Assembly: GCA_037444185.1 (NCBI GenBank)
Contig: JBBIMW010000004.1
Location: 1-64,000, forward strand
DNA from: JAILZP01 sp037444185
GTDB taxonomy: Bacteria; Bacillota; Desulfotomaculia; Desulfotomaculales; Desulfocucumaceae
Direction of reading: 5' to 3'
Length of the DNA stretch: 64,000 nt
Part shown: one piece after another, positions 17,376 through 27,130 of the stretch
Position numbering within the stretch: the stretch's first letter is position 1
Layout of the letters: the number at the start of each line of letters is the position of its first letter
Position numbers and translations under genes: made by a program
Notes under the pieces: model-generated
What the model was told of the DNA's origin: nothing
Databases searched by the model: none
The model's input: the letters and a program-made list of their open reading frames with translations, nothing else

Positions 17376-18527
17376 CTATTTCGGGGTTGTATACCGGGAT
17401 ATATTGAGCAATATCCCCACCCCCATCAGGGTAAACACCAGCGACGTCCCCCCGAAGCTGACGAAGGGGAGGGTGATGCCGGTAATGGGCAGCGAGCTGG
17501 TGACCACCCCGATATTGATGATGGCCTGCAGGGCGATCCCCGACACAATTCCCGCCGCCAACAAGCTGGCGAAGGGCTCCGGGGAAGTGATGGCCACCTT
17601 GAAACCCCTCCACACAAAAATTATAAACAGCAGTATCACCAAGCAACCGCCGATGAACCCCAATTCCTCCCCAATAACGGCGAATATGAAATCGGTCTGC
17701 CTTTCCGGAAGGTAAAGAAATTTGGAGTGGCGCCCCTGTCCCAGCCCGGTGCCCAGGAGACCTCCGGAACCAAGGGACATGAGGGAGTTGAGTATATGCC
17801 ATCCCGCCCCGGTGGGATCCCCCTCCGGATTTAAAAAAGCCAGGAATCTGTTTCTCCTGTATTCTTCGGTAAAAATGGCGGCCATGACCGCCCCGGACCC
17901 CAATGCGCCCACCGCCACAAGGGTGCCCAGCCTGGCCCCGGCGCAAAAAAGCATTATGAAAACAGTCCCCACCAGGGCGATGGCCGTTCCGAGATCGGGC
18001 TCGGCCAGTATCAGCCCGGCAAAAAAAACCATCAACAATAAATAGGGCAGCACCCCTTCCCTGAAGTTCCGCATTTTGGCCCCCTTCTGGGCCATGCTGG
18101 CGGCGGCGAAAACCACCACGCAGAGCTTGGCCAACTCCGAAGGCTGGAAGCTGAAAAAACCCAAGTCTATCCAACGCTGGGCCCCCAGCCGGGCGCTTCC
18201 CAGGGGGGTCAGCACCAGTATCAGCAGCACGGCGGCCGCCGCCAGCAGCAGGGGCGCCAACCGTTTAAGGTTCCAGTAATCGTATCTCATCATGAAGAGC
18301 ATAACGGGAATGCCTATCAGAGCATTGACCGACTGCCTGATTAAAAACCAGAAAGGGTTGTTGAAGGGTGGAAACATGGCGTAATAGCTGCTGGAACTGA
18401 AGACCATGACAATGCCTATGCTGATCAGCATCATTACGGTTATAAACAGTATGAAATCCGGAGCCCTTTTCTTTAAAGGCACTTTTCCACCCCCATATCG
18501 GGGCGCGGGAACAACCTCACCCGTCAT
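17376..18527 (-). CDS. ftsW: SEDS lipid II polymerase FtsW/SpoVE
   Basis: Polytopic glycosyltransferase that polymerises lipid II at the septum, about 383 residues and ten predicted membrane helices. SEDS motifs include PLGSARLGAQRWIDLGFFSFQPSE, VLAEPDLGTAI-like LILAEPDLGTAIAL and PITGITLPFVSFGGTSL. The ATG at 18527 follows GGGGCGGGAA and overlaps the murD stop by 11 bp; an upstream start at 18563 would overlap more. In Bacillus this cluster position is held by spoVE, so it may serve vegetative septation, spore cortex or both. Confidence 0.93.
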   Translation of the reverse strand: MTGEVVPAPRYGGGKVPLKKRAPDFILFITVMMLISIGIVMVFSSSSYYAMFPPFNNPFWFLIRQSVNALIGIPVMLFMMRYDYWNLKRLAPLLLAAAAVLLILVLTPLGSARLGAQRWIDLGFFSFQPSELAKLCVVVFAAASMAQKGAKMRNFREGVLPYLLLMVFFAGLILAEPDLGTAIALVGTVFIMLFCAGARLGTLVAVGALGSGAVMAAIFTEEYRRNRFLAFLNPEGDPTGAGWHILNSLMSLGSGGLLGTGLGQGRHSKFLYLPERQTDFIFAVIGEELGFIGGCLVILLFIIFVWRGFKVAITSPEPFASLLAAGIVSGIALQAIINIGVVTSSLPITGITLPFVSFGGTSLVFTLMGVGILLNISRYTTPK

Positions 18528-19902
18528 TTCCCGCCCCTTGCCTTTGTTCCGCCATTTCCCCAACGATCTGCCTGAACATGTCCCCTCTTTCCTCGAAGTT
18601 GTTGAACATATCCCAACTGGCGCAGGCAGGCGAAAGCAAAACCACGTCCCCGCCCCGGGCCGCCGATCCGGCCAGCAGCACCGCCTCCTTAAATGTTCCC
18701 GCCCGCAGTATATTCTTTATCCCGGCCCGGGCCGCAGCCCCGGCCATTTCGTCGGCACACTGTCCCAGCACCACCATGGCCCTGGTCTTGGGAGCGGCCA
18801 GGCGGGTGAATTCGCCAAAATCGTTACCCTTGTTCTTGCCCCCGGCAATCAGCACCAGGGGTCCGGGAAAAGCCTCCACAGCCTTTATGCTGGCGTCGGG
18901 GTTTGTCCCCTTGGAATCGTTTATATACCTTACTCCGCCTATTTCAGCCACAAATTCCAGCCGGTGGGCCACCCCGGCAAATCTGCGGAGGGTGCCGGCG
19001 ATGATTTCCTCCGATACTCCCATGGCCAGGCACGCCGCCGTGGCGGCCAAGGCGTTTTCCAGGTTGTGCGCCCCGGGTATCTTAAGTTCACCGGCATTCA
19101 GCACGGGCTTGCCGGCGGTCCCCCCGAGGCGCGCCGTGATGGTGCCGCCCTGGACAAACACCCCTTCATCTAAAGTATGCAGCCGGCTGAAAAATATGAC
19201 TTCCCCCCCGCCCCGGCGGTCCATCTCCCTGGTCAGTGCATTGTCGTAATTTAACACCAGGAAGTCTCCCTTCCCCTGATTCATTGCTATCCTGGCCTTG
19301 GCGGCGGCGTACCCGGCCATATCCCCGTGCCGATCCAGGTGATCCGGGGTCAGATTAAGGACCAGGCCCACCTTCGGGCGGAAATGCCTCACCGTCTCCA
19401 GCTGGAAGCTGGAAACCTCGGCCACGATCACATCCCCGGGCCCGTAGCACTCCACCCGGTCCACCAGTGGAATGCCTATATTGCCCGCCACCAGAGTCCG
19501 GTATCCGGCGTCCTTGAATATCTCCCCCACCAACGTGGTGGTGGTGGTTTTGCCGTTGGTGCCGGTAACTGCCACCATGGGGCACCTGGAAAACCTGTAA
19601 GCCAGCTCCAACTCACCGATCACGGGTATCCCGGCCTCCACGGCCTCCTCCGCCGGCGGCACATTGAGGGGCACCCCGGGGCTCATCACCAAAAGGTCAA
19701 ATCTGTCCTTCACCGGCGGATATCCTCCCAGCGCAGCGGCAACCCCGGCCGCCGCCAACCCTTCCATCTCTCCACCGAATTTATCCGCTTCCCTGGTGTC
19801 GGTGATCACCGTCAGGGAACCCTTCCCGGCCAAAAACCGGGCCGCCGCCATGCCACTTTTCCCGGCGCCCACCACCAACACCCTTTTTCCTTTCAAATCC
19901 AC
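18517..19902 (-). CDS. murD: UDP-N-acetylmuramoyl-L-alanine-D-glutamate ligase
   Basis: ATP-dependent ligase adding D-Glu to UDP-MurNAc-L-Ala, 461 residues. N-terminal Rossmann domain (GKRVLVVGAGKSGMAAARFL), ATP loop (VAVTGTNGKTTTTTLVG), central domain (NLTPDHLDRHGDMAGYAAAK) and the C-terminal domain (YINDSKGTNPDASIKAVEAF, then LLSPACASWDMFNNFEERGD) are all complete. The start is a GTG. It lies 115 bp after mraY and overlaps ftsW. Confidence 0.97.
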   Translation of the reverse strand: MDLKGKRVLVVGAGKSGMAAARFLAGKGSLTVITDTREADKFGGEMEGLAAAGVAAALGGYPPVKDRFDLLVMSPGVPLNVPPAEEAVEAGIPVIGELELAYRFSRCPMVAVTGTNGKTTTTTLVGEIFKDAGYRTLVAGNIGIPLVDRVECYGPGDVIVAEVSSFQLETVRHFRPKVGLVLNLTPDHLDRHGDMAGYAAAKARIAMNQGKGDFLVLNYDNALTREMDRRGGGEVIFFSRLHTLDEGVFVQGGTITARLGGTAGKPVLNAGELKIPGAHNLENALAATAACLAMGVSEEIIAGTLRRFAGVAHRLEFVAEIGGVRYINDSKGTNPDASIKAVEAFPGPLVLIAGGKNKGNDFGEFTRLAAPKTRAMVVLGQCADEMAGAAARAGIKNILRAGTFKEAVLLAGSAARGGDVVLLSPACASWDMFNNFEERGDMFRQIVGEMAEQRQGAGNDG

Positions 19903-20017
19903 TCTGCCAACTCATCTCCCCGGATGGAATCCCCGGTCCCGGATTCCTTATTCACCAGTCCCATAATCCCGGATCCCGGCCCGGACTGGCCGGAACCAAT
20001 CACACAAAGCAATTTTC

Positions 20018-21004
20018 TTAACCCAATTTATAATATCCCGCCATGCCAATCAGTGAAAACAGCATTGTGACGGCCACGAAGGCCGCCACAATGCGGTTTT
20101 CGCTCCACTGGCCCAGCTCAAAATGGTGGTGCAGCGGGCTCATCCTGAACACCCGGCGGCGGAATAACTGAAAGGAAAACACCTGTATGATCACCGACAA
20201 TGTCTCTAAAACGTAGATGCCGCCGACAATAAAAAGAAAAATTTCGCTTCTGGTCAGTATAGCGGCGGCCCCCAGGGCGCCGCCCAGCGCCAGGGAGCCG
20301 GTGTCCCCCATGAACACCCGGGCCGGGTGGCGGTTGAAAAACCAAAAGCCCAGACACCCCCCGGCCACCGCCGCCATCATAAGCGCCACCCCGGTTTTAC
20401 CCAAGACCAGGGCAAAAAGCGCGAAGGTCAGGGAGACCACCACCGTCACCCCGGAGGCCAGCCCGTCCAGACCATCCGTCAGATTGACGGCATTAGCGGT
20501 ACCCACCATAACCAACACTGCGAACAATATAAAAGGACCGGTCCCCAGATCGATGGTTTCCAGGCTGAAGGGGATCACCACGTCCGTTCCCCGCCCCAGG
20601 GTGGATATGGCCAGAAATGCCAACAGGGCGGAAATCAGCACCTGGCCCGCCAGTTTCTCCCTGGCCCTCAGCCCCAGGGGCCTGGCCAGGGTAATTTTCA
20701 GAAAGTCGTCGACAAATCCAATCAGTCCAAATCCCAGGGCGGTGGCCAGCAACAGCACACCCTCGGGATACCTGGCCGCCATCAATAGTCCCGGCACAGC
20801 TGTTCCCGCCAGAAAAATAACTCCTCCCATGGTGGGGGTGCCCCTTTTTGACAGGTGGCTGGCCGGGCCGTCACTGCGTACATTCTGCCCGAATTTCAGC
20901 CTTTTTAACGCCGGAATGACAAAAGGAGCCAACAGGACTGTTGCCGCAAAAGATAAAAAAAGCGATTTCAGTGCATCAAGCCATATTTTTTCCATGTTCC
21001 CCAC
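20018..21004 (-). CDS. mraY: Phospho-N-acetylmuramoyl-pentapeptide transferase
   Basis: Integral membrane enzyme that forms lipid I from UDP-MurNAc-pentapeptide and undecaprenyl phosphate. About ten helices over 328 residues. Signature elements: SKRGTPTMGGVIFL, FVDDFLKI (catalytic Asp pair), NLTDGLDGLASG and the histidine-rich PLHHHFEL loop. It lies between murF and murD, the usual order. The start at 21004 is an ATG-preceded GTG region with fair spacing. Confidence 0.97.
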   Translation of the reverse strand: MGNMEKIWLDALKSLFLSFAATVLLAPFVIPALKRLKFGQNVRSDGPASHLSKRGTPTMGGVIFLAGTAVPGLLMAARYPEGVLLLATALGFGLIGFVDDFLKITLARPLGLRAREKLAGQVLISALLAFLAISTLGRGTDVVIPFSLETIDLGTGPFILFAVLVMVGTANAVNLTDGLDGLASGVTVVVSLTFALFALVLGKTGVALMMAAVAGGCLGFWFFNRHPARVFMGDTGSLALGGALGAAAILTRSEIFLFIVGGIYVLETLSVIIQVFSFQLFRRRVFRMSPLHHHFELGQWSENRIVAAFVAVTMLFSLIGMAGYYKLG

Positions 21005-21103
21005 CGGATTTAAATACCGGCACCTCCCCTTGTCAAGGCCCGGCCTTTATTATTGACTTGCCTTATATATCCCCGCAAGCAAAAACACGCTTAAATCTAT
21101 TCT

Positions 21104-22498
21104 TCAGGGCCGGGTTTCTTTATCCTCCCCCAGAGCCAGGATAAATTCCTCCATTTTCATGCCCCGGGAGCCTTTCACCAGAACCACATCCCCGGGAACC
21201 ATGATTGATTTCAGTTTCCTGGCGGCCTCCTGGGCAGTCCGGAAATAAAGTATCTGTCCTGCCGGAAGACCAGCCTCCCTGGCCCCCAGGCCGATAAACC
21301 TGGCTTGTTCCCCCACCGCCGCCAGCAGTTCCACGCCGGCGCCCAGCACCGCCCTGCCCACTTCCCGGTGGGCGGACCGGCTTTTATCGCCCAGTTCCAG
21401 CATGTCCCCCAGCACGGCAATCTTCCTGCACCTTTCACCGGCCGTCTCTACCAATACCTGCACCGCCGCCTTGGTGGAGGCGGGATTGGCGTTGTATGCG
21501 TCATTTATGATTTTTACCCCGTTCAGATTGATTATTTCCAGCCGCATGGCAGTGAGAATGACAGAAGACAGCCCGTCCCTTATCAGGGCGGGGTCAAGCT
21601 CCAACTCCAGCCCCACGGCGATGGCCGCCAGGCTGTTGACCACATTGTGCCGCCCGGGCAGGGGAGTAAAAAACTCTTCTTCCCGGCCGCGAAATACAGC
21701 CGTAAACCGGTTGCCCCCCTCCACGGGGATGATATCCCGGGCGTATATGTCCAACCCGGGATCCAGGCCGAAAAAAATCACCCGTCCCTTGCAGCGCAAA
21801 GCCTCCCTCCGGATGTAAGGGCTTTCGCCGTGCAGCACCGCGAATCCTCCCGCCGGCACGTGTTCCAGTATCTCCCCCTTGGCCCGGGCAATATTGTCCA
21901 CCGATCCAAGAAGCTCCAGATGTGCTTCCCCTATGTTGGTGATAACGGCCCCCCCGGGCAGGGCAATCCGGCCCAAAAGGTCTATTTCGCCCCTGCCCCG
22001 CATGGCCATCTCCACCACCGCCGCCCGGTGTTCGCGGTTCAGCCTCAGTAGGGTCAGGGGCAGTCCCACCTCATTATTGAGATTTCCTTCGGTTTTAAGG
22101 GTGTTGAGCCGGGTTGAAAGCACGCTGTGAATCAGGTCCTTGGTACTGGTTTTCCCCGAACTGCCTGTCACACCCACCACCGGAACGGCGGCCAGCCTGC
22201 GGTTGTACCGGGCCAGATCCTGCAGCGCCACCAGGGTGTCCTCGACCAGAAACACCGCCGTATCCGGGGGCAGGCCCTCCAACTCCCGGTCCAACACCAG
22301 TCCCCGGGCCCCCGAGTCCAACGCCGCGCAGACAAAGTCATGGCCGTTGAAACGTTCCCCCCGCAGCGCAAAAAACAGGTCCCCATCTTTCACCGCTCTG
22401 GAATCCGTGCAGACATTGCTGAATTCGTTTCGGCCGCCGGGACTGATCAACCGGGCGGACATGGCTTCAGCGATTTGCGTCGCATCCAGCGTATACAC
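21104..22498 (-). CDS. murF: UDP-N-acetylmuramoyl-tripeptide-D-Ala-D-Ala ligase
   Basis: Last cytoplasmic ligase of the pentapeptide pathway, 464 residues. N-terminal UDP-substrate domain (SNVCTDSRAVKDGDLFFAL), ATP loop (VGVTGSSGKTSTKDLI), and the C-terminal domain (IINDAYNANPASTKAAVQVL, then GSRGMKMEEFI). The GTG start with GGAGGATAAAG lies inside the murE 3' end (32-bp overlap), so translation is probably coupled. No D-Ala-D-Ala ligase gene is in this window. Confidence 0.97.
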   Translation of the reverse strand: MYTLDATQIAEAMSARLISPGGRNEFSNVCTDSRAVKDGDLFFALRGERFNGHDFVCAALDSGARGLVLDRELEGLPPDTAVFLVEDTLVALQDLARYNRRLAAVPVVGVTGSSGKTSTKDLIHSVLSTRLNTLKTEGNLNNEVGLPLTLLRLNREHRAAVVEMAMRGRGEIDLLGRIALPGGAVITNIGEAHLELLGSVDNIARAKGEILEHVPAGGFAVLHGESPYIRREALRCKGRVIFFGLDPGLDIYARDIIPVEGGNRFTAVFRGREEEFFTPLPGRHNVVNSLAAIAVGLELELDPALIRDGLSSVILTAMRLEIINLNGVKIINDAYNANPASTKAAVQVLVETAGERCRKIAVLGDMLELGDKSRSAHREVGRAVLGAGVELLAAVGEQARFIGLGAREAGLPAGQILYFRTAQEAARKLKSIMVPGDVVLVKGSRGMKMEEFILALGEDKETRP

Positions 22499-24005
22499 CT
22501 TTATCCTCCATCACAGTTTTTTTGTTGATCGCTTTGAGGATGGCCGTCCTGGCTTCCTCCCGGTCATCAAAATGCAGCCTGTCGCTCCCCATTATCTGGT
22601 AATTTTCGTGGCCCTTCCCTGCGATCAGCACCAAGTCACCCTCCACGGCTTCTCCAATGGCCTCCCCGATGGCCTCCCGCCGGTCGGGTATAACCCTGTA
22701 TCCACCGGGAACCGCCACCTCCCTGACGCCCTCTTCCACGTCCCTGATCACCTGCATGGGGTCCTCGGTCCTGGGATTATCCGAGGTGATGATTGGCAGG
22801 TCGCTGTACCGGCCCGCTATCCTGCCCATAACGGGGCGCTTGGTGCGGTCCCGGTCGCCTCCACAGCCAAAAACAGCAATCAGCCTGCCCGGAGTCACCT
22901 CCCTGGCGGCCTTCAGTATATTCTCCAGTCCATCGGGGGTGTGGGCGTAATCCACCACCACCGTGAATTCCTGCCCGCAGTCCACCAACTCGAACCTGCC
23001 CGGTATACCCGTCACCGCCCCCAGGGACTCCGCCATCAGATGCGGGCTTTGGCCGCCCGCCAATCCCACCGCAAAGGCGGCCAGGGTGTTGTATACGTTG
23101 AAAAGGCCTGTCAATTTCATATTCAGCCTGACCGAACCATGCCGGTGCTCCACAGTAAAGGAGCTGCCCCGCTCACGGATTGTTATGTCTTTCGCTCTCA
23201 CGTCGGCGTTACGGTACAGTCCGTAGGTCACCACAGGCACTGCGGAAGCCGTAATGATCCTGTCTGCGTACGGGTCGTCCCTGTTTACAACTACATACTT
23301 GGGACCTTTTTTCACCCCGCCGCCGATGCTCTTAAAAAGCTTTGCCTTGGCCCCCAGATAATCCTCCATATCCCGGTGGAAATCCAAATGATCCTGGCTG
23401 AGATTGGTAAAAACACCCACATCGAACTCACAGCCGGTTACCCTTTCCAGTGACAGGGCGTGGGAACTGACCTCTATCACCGCCACACCGGCCTTTTCCT
23501 CCATCATTTCCCACAAGAGCCTCTGCAGATCGGTTGACTCGGGAGTGGTGTGCCTTACATCCAGTATCCTGTCGCCTATATGGTTGGCGATGGACCCGAT
23601 AAGTCCCACCTTCTGTCCGGCCGCCTTATACACCGAGGCAATGAGGTGGGTGGTGGTGGTTTTTCCATTGGTGCCGGTGACACCAATCATCCTGATTTTC
23701 CGGGAGGGGTGGCCGTAAAAATTCGTCGATGCCCAGGCCAGGGCCACCCTGGTGTTGTCCACCAGCACCCTGGTGATCCTCTCCGGCACGGTGGCGTCCG
23801 TCTGCACCAGCACCGCCCTGGCGCCGGCCTCCACGGCCCGGTCTATGTAGAAATGCCCGTCGGTTTTCAGCCCCTTCACCGCCACAAACAGGTTCCCCGG
23901 CGCCACAAGCCTTGAATCATGAGAGATGCCGCTTATTTCAATGCCGGTGCTGCCTTCGATCTCCAATACATTTATATTTCTGACCAGATCGCTCAGATAC
24001 AACAA
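22467..24005 (-). CDS. murE: UDP-MurNAc-tripeptide synthetase, meso-DAP adding
   Basis: ATP-dependent ligase adding the third amino acid of the stem peptide, 512 residues. ATP loop (IGVTGTNGKTTTTHLIAS), central motif NLSQDHLDFH, and C-terminal HTPDGLENIL. The DNPR motif (IITSDNPRTEDPM) is the known marker for meso-diaminopimelate rather than L-lysine, so the cell wall is predicted DAP type. The start is TTG with AAAGGAG upstream. The 220-bp gap before it, after spoVD, holds a partial MITE-like repeat. Confidence 0.96.
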   Translation of the reverse strand: MLYLSDLVRNINVLEIEGSTGIEISGISHDSRLVAPGNLFVAVKGLKTDGHFYIDRAVEAGARAVLVQTDATVPERITRVLVDNTRVALAWASTNFYGHPSRKIRMIGVTGTNGKTTTTHLIASVYKAAGQKVGLIGSIANHIGDRILDVRHTTPESTDLQRLLWEMMEEKAGVAVIEVSSHALSLERVTGCEFDVGVFTNLSQDHLDFHRDMEDYLGAKAKLFKSIGGGVKKGPKYVVVNRDDPYADRIITASAVPVVTYGLYRNADVRAKDITIRERGSSFTVEHRHGSVRLNMKLTGLFNVYNTLAAFAVGLAGGQSPHLMAESLGAVTGIPGRFELVDCGQEFTVVVDYAHTPDGLENILKAAREVTPGRLIAVFGCGGDRDRTKRPVMGRIAGRYSDLPIITSDNPRTEDPMQVIRDVEEGVREVAVPGGYRVIPDRREAIGEAIGEAVEGDLVLIAGKGHENYQIMGSDRLHFDDREEARTAILKAINKKTVMEDKGVYAGCDANR

Positions 24006-24117
24006 ACCCGTCTCCTTTCTTAAAAGGTATTATTTCCCAACGGGTTGTCTTTTTAAGCCTGCCGCCGCATGTAAACCCAGCAGTTTTATACGGCCCCGAA
24101 CAAATATGGCGGAACAC

Positions 24118-24170
24118 AGCCGGAAGCTGTTGAAAAGCTCCAGGTGCAAGATGCGGCAAGGCCTTGAGCT
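24118..24170 (-). repeat. Truncated copy of the MITE-like repeat
   Basis: CAGCCGGAAGCTGTTGAAAAGCTCCA and the following GCAAGATGCGGCAAGGCCTTGAGC match the reverse complement of the right half of the element at 52773-52897 with few changes. Only one half is present, in the spoVD-murE gap. Confidence 0.7.
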
Positions 24171-24225
24171 AAAGTGGCTTTATTAAATACATATCATTAA
24201 ATATATATCATGGAACGCTATTTAT

Positions 24226-26409
24226 TTAGTCCATGATAATATTGCCACCATAAACAATGCCGGGTACGGCCCCGGGGGCGCCCGGCGTTCCGGGTGGCCT
24301 AAACTCAACCCTGATCACAGTCCCTCTCTTTACCCTGCGCCCGGGCTGGGGATTCTGGGACCATGCCAGCCCCGTTCCCGCCGCTTCCAGGGCCAGGCCC
24401 ATCTCCTCCAGCAGTCTTTGGACTTCACGCTCCGTAAGGCCTTTAAAATCGGGAACGGTCACTCCCTCTCCCCCCTCCTCCACCTTGGGCGGATTAAGAT
24501 CCAGCAGAACCGAAACATCGCTCATTACTTCGGCCCCACCCAAGGGCACCTGGCCATAAACCACGGACCCCCTGCCCCTGGTCTGAAACGACAACCCCTG
24601 GGCCCTTAGTATTCTGATGGCCTCATGGACCGGGTGATTGACCACATTGGGCACCTGCACCTTGACCCGGGGGGCCTCGTACCACGCCGCAGGATCCGGC
24701 GACCTCACCAGGGCGGGGTTTTCCGGCACACCCAGGTAGCGCAGGGTGTCCTGCATAATGGCCTGGAAAACCGGGGCGGCCACCATGCCACCATAATAAA
24801 TGCCTCCCTGGGGCTCGGCAATCATCACCACAATTGCGGCCTGCGGGTTTTCCACCGGCGCGAACCCAGTGAAAGAAGCCACGTACCTGCCGCTTACGTA
24901 GCCGCCGCCCTCTCCCACCACTTGGGCGGTGCCGGTTTTTCCGGCCACCCGGTAGCCTTCCACAAAGGCATTTCTTCCAGTGCCCCTGGCCACCACGTTT
25001 TCCAACAGGTTCCTTGCCCGCCCTGAGGTTTCCCCGGACACCACCTTGCCCAGGGGTTCGGGTTTAAAGCTTCTGACCGTTTTCCCCCGGCTGTCCCTTA
25101 TTTCCCTGACCAGCAGGGGCTTCAGCAGGGTCCCGCCGTTAGCCAGGGCGCAGGTGGCCGACAGCAGCTGTATGGGGGTCACAGCGATGGACTGGCCTAT
25201 GGACATAGTGGCGATATTCAAATTGGTGGCATCCTTCTCCTTGATAACGATTCCCCTGGCCTCACCGTCCAGATCAATCCCGGTCTTTTCGCCGAAGCCA
25301 AAGGCCCTGACGTATTTGTAGAATTTCTCCCGGCCCAGTCTCAGCCCCACTTCCACAAATCCCGGATTGCAGGAATGCATTACCACTTCCTCAAAGCTCA
25401 GGCTTCCATGCCCCCCGCTCTTCCAGCAGCGAATCCTCCGGTCGGCCACCTTGACGAAACCAGGGTCGTAAAAACGGTCGGCGGACTTGACGGCCCCTTC
25501 ACTCACCGCCGCCGAAGTGGTGATAATCTTAAAAGTCGATCCCGGCTCGTAATTATACCAGATGGCCGGGTTGCGGTCCCAGACGCTCCTGGGCGCCTCG
25601 CTCCAGCTATTGGAATTGAAGGTGGGCCTGTTCCCCATGGCCAGGACTTCCCCCGTCCGGGGATCCATCACTATGGCCACGGCCAGTTTGGGCTGATACC
25701 TGGCCACCACCTTGTCCAGTTCCCGCTCAACGAAATACTGAATGTTCTCATCCAGCGCCAGTATCAGGTGATTGCCCTGCTCCGGGGGAAAGTACCTGTG
25801 TATGGGGTCCGGCAAACTCCTGCCGGCCGCGTCATACTCCACCAGGATGCGGCCCGGCTTGCCCCTCAAAAATTGGTCATAAGACTTTTCTATGCCCATC
25901 AGGCCCTGGCTGTCCACCCCGGTAAAGCCCAGCAGGTGGGGCGCCAGAGTTTCATGACGGTAAAACCGCCTGCTCTCCTCCACCAGGTGAATGCCTTCAA
26001 TCTTCAGATCCCTGACCTTTGCCGAGATCTCCGGCTTTATTTTTCTTTTTACCCACTCGTAGCAGGATTTCCTGGTCAATATCCGGTACAGCCGGTCTTT
26101 TTCCATCTCCAGCACCGGGGCCAGGAGGTCCGCCGCCCGGCGGGGGTCCCTGACCTGGTACGGAATGACATATACTGAGTCGCAGCTTACGCTGGTCACC
26201 AGCTCATTGCCGTTTCTGTCGTATATGGTCCCCCGCCGGGCCTCCACCGGCACGTCCCTCATCCTCACCTCCAGGGCCTTTTCCTGAAGATAGTCACCCT
26301 GGACAAACTGAATCCAGGCCAGTCTAAAAATCAATGCCACAAAGGCTGCGGCACACAGCAAAAAAAGCCAGGTGAGCCTTTTGCGGATTAGTATGCCGGT
26401 AGTGCGCAC
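24226..26409 (-). CDS. spoVD: Penicillin-binding protein 2 with PASTA domains (SpoVD/FtsI type)
   Basis: Class B transpeptidase that crosslinks peptidoglycan with the FtsW polymerase. A membrane anchor (residues 12-30) leads to the dimerisation domain (EARRGTIYDRNGNEL) and the transpeptidase domain with SxxK in EPGSTFKIITT, SxN as SCN in VVMHSCNPGF, and KTG in VAGKTGTAQVV. Two PASTA domains follow (about residues 580-645 and 655-715). The start is GTG with GGAGGGAG upstream. The PASTA repeats fit SpoVD or Pbp2B; only one class B gene is present in the cluster, so it may act in division and sporulation. Confidence 0.94.
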   Translation of the reverse strand: MRTTGILIRKRLTWLFLLCAAAFVALIFRLAWIQFVQGDYLQEKALEVRMRDVPVEARRGTIYDRNGNELVTSVSCDSVYVIPYQVRDPRRAADLLAPVLEMEKDRLYRILTRKSCYEWVKRKIKPEISAKVRDLKIEGIHLVEESRRFYRHETLAPHLLGFTGVDSQGLMGIEKSYDQFLRGKPGRILVEYDAAGRSLPDPIHRYFPPEQGNHLILALDENIQYFVERELDKVVARYQPKLAVAIVMDPRTGEVLAMGNRPTFNSNSWSEAPRSVWDRNPAIWYNYEPGSTFKIITTSAAVSEGAVKSADRFYDPGFVKVADRRIRCWKSGGHGSLSFEEVVMHSCNPGFVEVGLRLGREKFYKYVRAFGFGEKTGIDLDGEARGIVIKEKDATNLNIATMSIGQSIAVTPIQLLSATCALANGGTLLKPLLVREIRDSRGKTVRSFKPEPLGKVVSGETSGRARNLLENVVARGTGRNAFVEGYRVAGKTGTAQVVGEGGGYVSGRYVASFTGFAPVENPQAAIVVMIAEPQGGIYYGGMVAAPVFQAIMQDTLRYLGVPENPALVRSPDPAAWYEAPRVKVQVPNVVNHPVHEAIRILRAQGLSFQTRGRGSVVYGQVPLGGAEVMSDVSVLLDLNPPKVEEGGEGVTVPDFKGLTEREVQRLLEEMGLALEAAGTGLAWSQNPQPGRRVKRGTVIRVEFRPPGTPGAPGAVPGIVYGGNIIMD

Positions 26410-26452
26410 ACACTCTCCCTCCGACCTGAGCCCACCCGTTGGCTAAAACCCT

Positions 26453-26962
26453 TTAGCTGCCCCTTATCCCAATCAAATTGGCAAAGGCTTGCACTATCTT
26501 GTTTACACCGGCACCCTGCCCCGTCTCGGCCTGCTCCCCGCCCTTCACACCGCCCGGTTCAATCATCGCCCCGGCAGGGTCTTTCCTGCCGCTTTCCCCG
26601 GCTATGTCGGCCTTCACCACCACGACGTCCTTGACGTCAGGCCTGACCATCTTCAGCTTGGTGGTCGCCAGGTGCTCTATCCTGTCCAGAGAACCGAGCC
26701 GGTCAATCTCCTCGGCCAGGGAGACGGTCTCCTGGCGGAGGGACACCAGATCATTGTTCAAACTGTAGAGCTTATAGCCTGATATGATTACCTGGGTGTA
26801 ATAGAAGGCAATCAGCATACCGGTGCAGAAAGTCAGCAACACCAGCAATGCAAGGGTTTTTCTTCCTTCATCCGGGATCCGGCCGCGTTTGGGGCGCCGG
26901 TTCACCCGGCCGTCCTCTCCGGGCAGACTGTAATAATCGTACCGCTCTTGCGCTACTACCAA
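26453..26962 (-). CDS. ftsL: Cell division protein FtsL
   Basis: Bitopic divisome protein of 169 residues. A basic cytoplasmic tail (residues 1-34), one membrane helix (35-55) and a leucine-heptad coiled coil (about 60-95: YSLNNDLVSLRQETVSLAEEI) are followed by a low-complexity tail. It sits between rsmH and spoVD, the standard place. The start is TTG with GGAGGGTG upstream. The tail beyond residue 115 is longer than in most FtsL proteins. Confidence 0.88.
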   Translation of the reverse strand: MVVAQERYDYYSLPGEDGRVNRRPKRGRIPDEGRKTLALLVLLTFCTGMLIAFYYTQVIISGYKLYSLNNDLVSLRQETVSLAEEIDRLGSLDRIEHLATTKLKMVRPDVKDVVVVKADIAGESGRKDPAGAMIEPGGVKGGEQAETGQGAGVNKIVQAFANLIGIRGS

Positions 26963-27130
26963 AGCTTATTCACCCTCCAAACCGTATAGAACTTTATTGG
27001 CCCTTTCATCCATAAAAATACTTTTCAGGAATCAATTCCCGCAAAGAAAAGTCAGAAAAATGGGGAAAGCATACCCCTGAAATCCGGACAAGCCGGTTTC
27101 TTATATCATCCTTTTCAGTTTGCCGCACTT

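Noticed and set aside
17290..18174. Upstream extension of the murG frame to 18174
   Set aside because: This part lies over ftsW in another frame and has no MurG similarity; the TTG at 17289 with GGAGGT gives the true start.
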